64,000 bases of DNA from Scilla litardierei. Lineage: Eukaryota > Streptophyta > Magnoliopsida > Asparagales > Asparagaceae. A program made the position numbers and the translations under genes. The stretch spans positions 150,061,266 to 150,125,265 of the forward strand of contig CM061142.1 in assembly GCA_030789695.1 (NCBI GenBank). Reading direction: 5' to 3'. Shown here piece by piece: positions 43,271-52,584 of the stretch. Each line of letters begins with the position of its first letter. Position 1 is the stretch's first letter. The notes beneath the pieces were generated by a model, which searched no databases, was not told where the DNA came from, and was given only the letters and a program-made list of their open reading frames with translations.

Positions 43271-43331
43271 GATTCAAGTACTGAAATCCAAGATCACACC
43301 CTCTTTGATAACAAAGTAACACGGATGTCCT

Positions 43332-43343
43332 GCCCCGATACCA
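43332..43343 (-). other. copia-3 primer-binding site
   Basis: On the minus strand TGGTATCGGGGC is a common variant of the initiator tRNA-Met site. It starts 17 bases after the presumed LTR end at 43361. Confidence 0.7.
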
Positions 43344-43360
43344 ATTCTTATTTAGTACTA

Positions 43361-44479
43361 TGAAGATAATCAAAAGAATATATAACACTATGAATAAAAC
43401 AAAGAGAAGACACACAAAACTTGGTAACGCAGTTCGATGCGCACACCTACATCTGTGGGGCCACGTCCAGAAAATCAGATTCTTCCACTATAATAAATAC
43501 TGATTACAATCACTAATATCAAAACTATATTAGGAGAAGCATACTCTCCCTCAATACAAACCGCGAGGGGTGATCTCAATCAACCCCGTGGAGTAATCTA
43601 TGCAAGCTCCCCTTGCATGCAAGATCCCCTTACACAACCGGCTAGTTCAACTCACTTGAACCCTACATGCGTAGCCGTCGGCCTCCGTCCCCGGATGTAG
43701 AAACCGCAAGATCCCCTTGCATAAACCGACTAGATCAAACTTCCTTCTATTCCTACGTGCGTAGCCGTCGGCATCTCTCTCGAAGTATTCGATCATAATC
43801 TTCAAAAGCGATGATCCCTAGAACAATCTCCATGATGCTTATATATGGCGGGACCCCTTCAATCATATAAGCTATTATGGAAAGCAACTGATTTATAAAC
43901 CACGCAGATTTTCTCGGCCCGCAAATCTGGGAACCACTTAGGGCAAGTGATCCCACACAAATCTTCAGCAGATCTTGCAAACAATATTTGTGGGTTAATA
44001 ACTTCGATTATATCTTCAGCAGATCTTGTAAACACCATTTGCGGGTAAATAACTTCCTATTTCATCTTCAGCAGATCTCATACACACCAGCATACAACTG
44101 AATATCTTTGAGAGAATCTAAATAATAATATAAGATCTAGAGCTATTCCAATAATAGATCTTGTAGCCTAAACTATTTCGGGTAAAAATAAACAAAAAAG
44201 TCTCCAGCAAATATTCAGTTATTCCATCAATCAGTTTAGGATCCCCCGAGATTCTGAGCAACAAATCAGATCTGAAATCACCAAAACAAATCTGCAAACC
44301 AAAACTGAATTTATGCGTACGATCCAGCATCCAGATCCCGCATGTTATAACTGATGTTGTAACATGACTTACAACATGACCTTTTAACCTGATCAAATAA
44401 AGTTCTGATTTTACAACTTGAATACCCCAGATCTAGTGCCACTAATGCCAACATATAGTAGCAGAAAATTAACCCAACA
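43361..44479 (-). repeat. copia-3 5' LTR
   Basis: On the minus strand it begins TGTTGGGTTAATT (44479) and probably ends GATTATCTTCA (43361). The minus-strand TATA box TATATAAGC is near 43846-43838. A ~60-bp unit ('cttcagcagatcttgyaaacaM') is repeated two to three times at 43955-44090. It contains the GATGTTGTAACATG plus half-site motif at 44353-44378. The left edge is uncertain by a few bases. Confidence 0.8.
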
Positions 44480-44740
44480 ATGTTATTTATGGTGAAGAAT
44501 ATCGTATGTATATGAGGAATAGCTCAGTATGATACCATTATTCTCTTGTATTAAATATTGTTATTTGGATGGAGTCTATGTAGCGAATGGTCTAAAAGAA
44601 TGCCGACTTATCTGGTGAGTTTCCATTATGAATTCTTAGTGTGAAAAGTTCAAAATATAAAAGAATGCACACTTGTCTGGTAAGTTTCAGTTATGAATTC
44701 TTAATGTGAAAAGTCTTATTCTACCATCACGGACGAGGGT
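44480..44740. other. unassigned flanking DNA
   Basis: AT-rich. A ~60-bp stretch is duplicated ('gtgagtttccattatgaattctta' at 44614 and a near copy at 44680). No gene seen. Confidence 0.5.
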
Positions 44741-46300
44741 GTATGTATTGGACAGCTGAATGTAGAAAACTCGCACGCCATTTGATGCACGGATCCTATA
44801 CCAACAGAGAGCCCGAACGGGGTTTCGCTCGGCCAAGATGCTCCTTTGCCGCCGCTGGAAACAAAGAGAAGAACGGATCGGAGGGGTGGCTTCCGATTCG
44901 CCTCTGATGCTTAGTCAGTTCCAAGCATGAGGAAGGATGCATGTAGTTTTTAGCATTCATGTGCACGTGCCTAGGATTGCATTGATCCGGTGTATTTATA
45001 GACTAATGGTTGGTTACGCCATGTTAGCGGGAGTTATGGAGATCCCGGATTTTCAACGCGTAACCGATCGTGTAGTGAACAGATAAGAAAGGTGTCCGTC
45101 GGTTTTCAAATTAGGCACACCTACTTATCACGCGGTTGGATGCATCTGGATGGCTTCCCTCTTGTAACGGTCTGAAGAGAGGGATCACCAAAGATTGAGT
45201 CACTTGATTACGCAGTGCATTTATGGAAGCTAAGCTGTCATGCATGCAGATCCTTGGATGATGTAGCTGAAGGAGCTGACCTCGGGTGTATGATGCTAAG
45301 GTCGTCCTGAGGAGCCATGCTGCCAAGGATATGATCTAGTGGAGATCATCCTCACAGGGTTGTTGTCTAGGCGTCGACCTCGTGGAGGTCACCTATGTAG
45401 AGAGTACTGCTAAGGAGCTAACCTCGCGGAGGTCATCCATGTGGAGTGTAACTGCTAATGGAGCTGACCTCGAGGAGATCATCCATGTGGAGCAATCACT
45501 ATTGAAGGGAACGATCTCATGGAGGTCATCCTCTTAGGAGCATTGGTACTTACGAGCTGACTTCATGGAGGTCGTCCTTGTAGATTTGTCATTGTCTAAA
45601 GGAGCAGACCCTGTTGAGGTCATCCTTGCTAGTAAGGGGGAGTCGACCTTTGTGGAGATCATCCCTGCTGGATTCTTGCCGACCGGAGTCCGGAAGAGTA
45701 GATTGGCCTTGCAGGGATGTGCACACAGCTCGGTCAAGTTGACCTCTCAGGATGCTATCGGGCGGTCCCTGATGACACGCATGGCTTTCGAACTCAGGCA
45801 CGTTGGGCCCACCGTCAAATTTGGCTGGGCCCTAGCTATCGAAGGACCCAGCCTAAAGTATCATTGACCTCATCTACACCTTGAGGTTGGATGTGGAGAG
45901 GCGATGCGACGAAAGCTGTGAAGTCGGGGAATTCCAACCAACCTTGTATGACTGGACCAACTCACCACTGAATGTGGCATCTAAGGGCGACGTCTAGGGA
46001 AGAGAAAGGGTACATCATGCCTACTAACGCAACTGCTTATCCCTCGGGATGCGAAGAGGCAGAGTCAAACCCACTCGCATTTAATGTGGGACTTGAGAGG
46101 ACATGTCTGGTTCTCGAAAGGGCATTAACGTGGCGGAGTTTGATTTATGGTGGCATGTTCACACGGATGACACTTGATCGCAGGGTTTGAATGGCTGCGA
46201 TCAGCCCTCCTCTGATGAGATTGTGGGCATTTGGATGGGTTATGATCAGATCACACCATTCTCCACCTAGGATAGGTAGAAAAAAGGGGGAAACGAGGGC
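44741..46300. mobile_element. degraded gypsy LTR-like region with GACCTC...GAGGTC repeats
   Basis: It contains a TATA-like site (minus-strand CTATAAATAC at about 45002-44993; also TATTTATAG on plus) and a tandem array at about 45240-45680. About eight degenerate units of 50-60 bp are each built on GACCTCNNGGAGGTCATCC. A possible LTR end lies near 44770. The neighbouring ORF relic supports a Tat-lineage gypsy origin. Edges and orientation are uncertain. Confidence 0.4.
45240..45680. repeat. tandem array of palindromic GACCTC/GAGGTC units
   Basis: Units read like 'gagctgacctcgtggaggtcatcc', and each can form a 6-bp stem with a 3-4-base loop. Spacing is roughly 50-60 bp, and units differ by point changes and small indels. 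Confidence 0.75.
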
Positions 46301-46473
46301 ACTGGCCAGATGCACTTGAATTCAGAAAACTTTCGTCCTCTGTTGTTGATGTACTATCAAGCTTTTTGATCTTTTCTGTGTTTGCCATTCTCGCTGGAAA
46401 AGGTAATTTCCCTTACAACCATTTGCTTTTTCTTGCATCTTTCTTTCTCTGCTCTTTTACCCGAAACACAATC

Positions 46474-47270
46474 ATGTCAGTTGCCACTGACTCCAAAGGC
46501 ATCACTTCGAAGCATTATAAGATGTCAACCCCAGAGATGTCGACACCCCAGGAGATCTCTATTAGTAGAGAGGATGTCCATCCTCTCGAGGGGAGAGGAA
46601 AGAATATTGTTGACCCTGGTGCTATAAGGCCTAAAAAGTCTCGCAACCCCGCGTTTGTGGTGGGACAAAAGTCAGCTCATCGTTGCCACGCCCACGCCCA
46701 TGGGGCTCCCCCTGAACCTGCTGCAGCAGGCCCATCTGCTTCTGACCCTCATGCTCTGACGGAGTATTCCTCCCTCCAAGATCTGGATGCCTAAGATGCG
46801 GCTAGGATCGTCGACCTTCGTATCAGGGGAGGGAAAATCCTTCGACAAGGGCCGACACACCCCGGAGTGCCAGAGTTTGTGTCCAATATGCGCACGACAT
46901 ATCTGTGGTAGCTCTTGGGAAAGTATGTGATTTCCCCTTTGGTGCAGCTAAGGCTCCCCCACAAGATGGAGGGGACCCCTGATCGACCTCCTCAAGGGGC
47001 TATTGCGGTGAGCTCCGTGCATCTTGAGGCAGGGCTTCGCCTCCCGTTCAATCGTTTGATCCAACGCTTCCTCTACCTCTGCAATCTGGCATCATGCCTG
47101 ATGGCCCCTATAGCTTCATGAGTGTAGTCACCTCGGCTACAATATTTGCTATCGAGGGAAAGAACAGGTTGTTGGCCAAGCTGGTGCATGGGGTATCCAA
47201 GCTGAAAAAGACTTCAGATATTTGTACTACCTCAGTAGCTGAGCTGGGGCGCTGAGTATTTTTTTTGAAG
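46474..47270 (+). pseudogene. relic of a 'putative gypsy type transposon' ORF
   Basis: Starts at ATG 46474 (MSVATDSKGITSKHYK); the first frame stops at 46792-46794. After stops it continues with ISPLVQLRLPHKMEGTPDRP and LEAGLRLPFNRLIQRFL (46915-47120). This style (RLP..GE..D.PP.G, LR.P.H.....L) resembles the Pfam 'putative gypsy type transposon' family, which occurs as an extra ORF in Tat-lineage gypsy elements. No zinc knuckle or pol motif follows. It is preceded by an intron-like TTTCTTTCTCTGCTC leader. At least two stops make it non-functional. Confidence 0.45.
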
Positions 47271-48254
47271 AGAATCCCTTGACGGACAAGTACTGGAAGT
47301 ATTGGCCAATTAGCCCACTTTTGTTTTGATGATGATCAACTCATTATGTAGTGGCTAATGACTCTTATTATTTTTGTCTCAGATTTACTAACATGTATCT
47401 TGATAAGGAGACAAAACAATATGTATAGGATGATGGATTAAGGCTACGGAGCAAGTGGATATATGAAGGTATTGAACTTCAATTGTATTTTCATTTTATT
47501 CTTCATGTAACCATCTTTTATTTCATAGATTATAGTAGCCTTGAATAGATGCATACCACACTTACACATGCATCATTTCCATCATATATCTCCTTAGATT
47601 CATGTTGAACCTATCCCATTTGGTCCATTGCTCAAAACACACTTGGGTGTGCTTTTTGGAGCTGGACAGGTGCCTAGTGAAGGGTCACTAGACCCATGGC
47701 GTGTCAGCTTTTTGGATAGCTTAACATAGCTAAGGGTTAGTCACCTGATAGTATATGACCAGGCGTCCGAACAGTGGTCTAAACGCGTGGTACATGAACT
47801 TTGGGTGCCTGATCAGTTGAGCCAAACTTTCTTAGCTCTATCTTTTTGGTCCTAAATTGCAGTCGTTTGAACAGTGGTCTAGACATCTGGTACGTGTTCT
47901 TCAGATGATTGATGCTTGGAGATTGGACTTACACACTTCTGTCCATCTCATTCTGCTAGACGGCTGGAGTTAATTTCCCAGGCGCCTGAGCAGTTGAACA
48001 GGTACTGGGAAAGGGTGACTGGGTCATAAACTCCAGACATCTGGTCGCTCTCAAAATTTTCCGTTTATATATGTTGGGTGAGTTTTCCAAGAAGACGTTT
48101 TCTTGTCTTTAGTGCAGATTGGCTTATTTAAGCTCGGTTTGGAGGCAGTTTTTGGCACCAACGATCACAACAATTAAACTCTTTTAGATCCAAAAAATTA
48201 GAGCATTTTCTTATTGGATACAACGTGTGTTGGATACAATGATCGTTGACTTCG
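47271..48254 (+). mobile_element. degraded copia-type LTR fragment with paired sites
   Basis: TGTTTTGATGATGATCAAC at 47322 looks like the start of a copia LTR (SIRE style). The stretch 47640-48060 contains about four degenerate pairs of CG-centred sites separated by a shared 'gaacagtggtcta' spacer, plus the perfect palindrome CAGGCGCCTG (47979-47988). The end is lost at the Athila boundary. No coding sequence. Confidence 0.45.
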
Positions 48255-49955
48255 TGTTTGATGATAACAAACGTGTGTGAACTGACGTCCCCCTAGTTTG
48301 TCGCGTGTAAGTGTGCAATATATGATTGGGGGCGTGAGATTTAAATATTTATAACCGCAAGCGCACGGTGTTGTAGTGTGGCTTGGGGGTCGAACTCAGG
48401 GAGGCGTGGTTGTGTTTGTGTCAGAAAGGAACAAATTCACCCCATGGGTGAGCTAGCACGAATCGATAGAATCGATAGATGGGTTGTCACAGAAAATAGA
48501 ATGCTAGGGATAAACAATATAAAGAGAAACCCGGGACTTCGGTTTCCACCCTATCGTACGATTCTCGCCAATACGGCCTACGGATGGGATAACGATCGGA
48601 ATTAGGGTCTAATGATGAGACATTGCCTCTAAGAGTGATACCAGCGTCACATGGGCCCGATATTCCAGTCGGTGCCCAGGATGATACGCCGGACTACCCG
48701 GGTTCGGTCAGTGGGCATTCCCATGTCCATTAACACTGACCGACTCCGGGAGCACAAAGCTCGCAACGATAACTCGCAACATCTCATCCTGCCGCTCTCG
48801 CGCGCTAGGATTCGATGTCTACGCTAAGGGCGTGAGCTATAGCTAGGGAGTCAACCGCCAAGTTTATTTCCGCTTGGCCCAAAGGTCAAAGGCGGTCTTT
48901 TTCCTACCGATGACAATAAAACACCCCGCGTAACCGATAGATTCCTAATCCCTATCGATTTCCTAACCCTATGGACGCATTAGGGAGAACCCACGAAGGG
49001 GTTTCCGCCAAAATCCCTGATTTGGGAACTACTCACACATATTTACTAAAAGGCAATCTAAATGAAAATCGATCGTTAAAAACATAATCGGTCAATAGAA
49101 ATGCGATAGTAGTAATGCAATTAAGATAATATCAAAGTTTGGTAAAGATCAGATGACTTACAAATAACTAGAAAATTACAGCCGTCACAAGAGAGAAAAC
49201 AGTAAAAAATAACAACTCACCGTTTTCTGGAAATCTAGGGCTTCTATATTAGAAAACGACATCATCCGATCGGGTAAAAGATCACCCGATCGGGTGACCT
49301 GCTGCGAACTTCGGCAGCGATCTTCAGGGCTTCACCTGGTCAGTCGACACGGTCGGTTGGCGGAAGCTGCTCGTCGTTTGGATCTTGAGCTCATCGGGTG
49401 AACCGATCGGTTGATAAATCAACCGATCGGTTGGAATCGTTGCCCAAAAGACAGTAACTTCGGGAGTTTTGGCACGGTCTGCCGGCGGTCGGGTGAGCTC
49501 TCCGGGTCATCTCTTCGAGGAAACGGCTACAGGTGAACCGATCAGGTGAAGATCACCCGATCTGTTGAGTTTCAGCTCCAATTTCTAGACAGAACAGTCG
49601 GGTTGAACTGGTCGGCGACCCGGTCGGTTGACACATTCGTTGCTTCAACGGTTGACCGGGTCGTGCACGCGTGTATCACCCGATCGGTTGGCGTATCCAA
49701 CCGATCGGGTGGGGGGCTGAAAGATGGAGATCTTTGTCCTTTGACCCCCTGGATCACGCGTGACTCCTCTCATTGCTCCGGGGACTTATGATATTTTCGC
49801 TAAGTGTCCCCTATGCTGTCAAACCCTGCAAACATACAAAAACACGGAAAAGTGAAAGAAAACAAGAAAATACGAGAAAACGAATACGAGACGGCGGAGA
49901 GTAACGGAAAAACACAAAAGGAGACGTGCGTAAATATATGAAATATAAACGCACA
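48255..49955 (-). repeat. Athila 3' LTR
   Basis: Its right edge is fixed by TGTGCGTTTATATTTC on the minus strand directly after the tract CTTGGGGGATTTTGA. It has Athila-like features: 'gcgcttgcggttataa' and 'tccctgagttcgaccc' on the minus strand near 48410-48345. The stretch 49260-49710 carries four CCGATCGG-type pairs, and a weak TATA-like CTAATATA (49252-49245) lies 14 bp past the nearest one. Confidence 0.6.
49260..49710 (-). promoter_or_regulatory. CCGATCGG paired-palindrome cluster in the Athila LTR
   Basis: Pairs at 49266/49286 (20 bp), 49403/49423 (20 bp), 49538/49557 (19 bp, degenerate) and 49680/49701 (21 bp). The best sites extend to AACCGATCGGTT or CACCCGATCGGGTG, both perfect palindromes. 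Confidence 0.6.
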
Positions 49956-51609
49956 TCAAAATCCCCCAAGCTGAACCCTTCCTCGTCCTCGAGGAAGACG
50001 AGTGAGAGTAGGAGCTCGGATGGAGAAAATAGAGAGAAAGAGAGAAAGAAGAGAACTCTAAATCCTAAATCGCCCGTCAGGGCCAACAAAACCAAAAACG
50101 ACACACCAAGCAAGTAAACGCCAAATCACATCACTAAACCGAGGAATACGAGTCCAGACAAGTGTCGTGGGCCCACGCCGTGAAGCGCGAGTGAGTGTGG
50201 TCGTGTGCTAGCAGTCGGTGTCACTATCTACATCGTGCAATAAGCTCCATATACACAAATCCAAGAAATGACCCAAATATCGATTCGATTCGAAATAAGC
50301 AGTGAATATATAGCTCAAGCATGCATGAGAAGAGTATGAGAATAGAAACACATCATGTGTCAGGGACTCCACAGCTAGGGACTCGGGCATCACCACACTA
50401 TCGCCTAGGTAATAGCTAGAAAGTCCCTATGCCAAGTGTTTTCAAAAACGATGGAGGTTGAGAAGATGTGGAGTAGAACACTCGGTGCAAATTCTCGCCT
50501 TCCCTTTATTCTTGATAGGTAGGGAAATATTCACACACAATTTTTTTGGGTTTTGGATATATGTATTTTTTTTTTGGATTTTTGGCTATACATATGTATT
50601 TTTTTCTTTCTTTTCTCTTTTCTTTTCTTTTTGGTTTTTCGTTTCTCTCTCTTTTTTGGATTTTTGGATTTTGGGATATATACATGTGTACTCTCCCAAG
50701 TGGGAGAACGGCACACGACGAGGGGATTTGCACCAAGTAAAATAAAAAAAAAGAAATCGGATTCTAAACACTTGGGCAAGGGAGATATTTCGCTAATCAG
50801 AGCATAGGCTAAAATGGATTATCCTAGTCCCAACTGTGGAATCCCGACACACGCGAAATGAAGCATACGATATATATATATTCATGCATACAGAAACAGA
50901 TAAGAGAGGCAAATACCGCATATTCAAATCGAAGCATGATAATCTAGGGGTCATTCCTGGACAGGTATATAAATCAAAATCACAAAGTAGAAGCACACCA
51001 AACGCTAGTCACGACACACGACTCACAAAAAAGCTAAGTGGACCCACGACGCATGAAATGCGAGAGGACTCGGCTTCCTAGGGTTAGTGAATGTGATTAT
51101 CGAAGCCGTGCTAGGTGTGTGTGTGATTTTTGTGGCAATTCATCATAGGGTTCATCTCTAGGAGAAAGAAATAAAAAGAAGAAAAGAAAAAGAAAAAGAA
51201 AAACACGGGGAAAACGATTCACAAAACGAAGAAAAATACGCAAATGACGCACGAAGTGCGACTCCCCCAAGCTGAAGCTTGCATTGCCCTCAATGCAATA
51301 AGAGTAAATACGGGAGGGCAATGAAAAGGGGGGGGGGGATACGCACCGACACAAAAAGACATGAAAAACAAGAAAAACACACAACGAAACTGAAAATAAA
51401 AATAAAAATAAAGATCACACCACACGACATAAAAACAGAAAATAAAAGTAGAAAATCATACTACGACAAATAAACAAACACACATAAACACATCACGACA
51501 GCACACAGAAAAATGACTTCCCCCAAGCTAGAAGTGACAATGCTAGTGATATGATGTGATCATGAAAATGCAGAGATATGCAAGGAGGAGGTCAAAAAAC
51601 AAAGTGGAA
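49956..51609 (-). other. Athila 3' non-coding region with repeated polypurine tracts
   Basis: No ORF. CAGCTTGGGGGA or CTAGCTTGGGGGA occurs on the minus strand near 49967, 51275 and 51528. The one at 49956-49970 is the working PPT position. Poly-A/T and simple-sequence stretches (about 50560-50680 and 51165-51215) and a G run near 51330 fill the rest. Confidence 0.6.
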
Positions 51610-52579
51610 TCAATAAGCAGGAGAGGAATCATCATAGTCCTCCTCGGTGGAAGAAGTGGGGGATGCGGTGTGGGTGGGTGAGGTGACTGGTGTGCGGAGA
51701 AGTGGAGAAAGTGGTCGAGGTGATGGATCGGTGGGTGTGGAGGAAGTGTGGACGATGGGTGGTGTGGAGGTGATGACGGTGAGTGGGAGTGAAATGGCGA
51801 CCAATGCGGTGGTGGGTGGTGGAGGTACGGAGGTAGGTGAGGATGAAGGGGGGATGGGGGTAGGTGAGGATGGTGGGGGAAGTGATCGCGAATGCACCTG
51901 TAATTTCTTGCGGCGCACATATGGAGTGACGGAAGTGGAGGGTAGTGGAGCTGTGGGGGCGACAGTGGAGGGAATGGAAACGGTGGGAGTAGATGAGGTA
52001 GTAGGGATGGAAGTAGTGATAGGAGGGGATGGTCGCCTAGGGGTGATGGTGGAGGTGAAGAATGTGATGGGGGAGGTGAAAATCGTCGAGGCGGTGAAGG
52101 TGGGGGTGAGGGGTGTGGTATGGGAGGAGGTGGTTCGTGGACGTGAGTAAGAAGACAGAGGATGGCGGCTACGTTCCTCTCAAGTGCGAGGAAACATAGA
52201 TGAGTGAAGATCGAAGGGGATGGGTCCGGGGGGTGGAGGATGCAACGACACCACGAAGCGAAGCCAGCTCAGTCTCGAGAGCGAGACGAGCGGAAGTGGC
52301 TCGACGAAAGGAGGAGGAGGTGGTAGTGCAGACCGAAGAGGTGGCGACAGTGGTGATCGGGACAGAAGCTGGGATGACATGACTAGGGCCAGCCCCAGGG
52401 TCATCACGGTGCACAGGGATGTCCTGCTCGCCTAAGTGGGCGGCAGGGGAAGGTGGTCTAGGTGCGCCCGGGATGAATGGAAGGCGCAACCCCCCAAGAA
52501 ACTCAGGATCAGGTGGGAAAGTCCAGGCTGCCACCAAATGGATGGTCATTCGAGCGGGGTTGGGCAGAATGGTATAGGG
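51610..52579 (-). pseudogene. Athila env-like ORF, C-terminal Ser/Thr/Pro-rich part
   Basis: Minus-strand continuation of the ORF cut by LARD-2. It reads through about 52580-52170 (LPFIPGAPRPPSPAAHLGEQ; a likely helix LALETELASLRG) and stops at 52171-52169. The next open frame runs to a stop at 51612-51610. It is extremely rich in Ser, Thr and Pro (for example TTSIPTTSSTPTVSIPST), with a short basic RRKKLQ and an acidic end EEDYDD. Such mucin-like composition is compatible with a surface protein, but I see no membrane segment. A frameshift near 52170 separates the halves. G-rich plus-strand frames here are shadows. Confidence 0.5.
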
Positions 52580-52584
52580 AGCTG

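Larger units (their letters stand above)
772..44479 (-). mobile_element. copia-3: old SIRE-like Ty1/copia element, minus strand, pol-less, heavily nested
   Basis: On the minus strand the order is: 5' LTR (44479-43361), PBS, gag (43270 to about 41605), an extra-ORF remnant (41560-40948 and 16151-15005), 3' UTR with PPT (11834-11819), and 3' LTR (11818-11437 plus 1097-772). The two LTRs differ at several percent by eye, so it is older than copia-1. Protease, integrase, reverse transcriptase and RNase H are absent: the end of gag runs straight into extra-ORF-like sequence near 41560. It was split by the left-edge element, copia-1, a solo LTR and the hAT. The right TSD would be ATGTT at 44480-44484; its partner is off-window. 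The two zinc knuckles and gag style fit the SIRE/Maximus lineage. Confidence 0.75.

Noticed and set aside
51647..52150. 167-residue Gly/Val/Glu-rich plus-strand frame.
   Set aside because: It is the antisense shadow of the Ser/Thr/Pro-rich Athila ORF.
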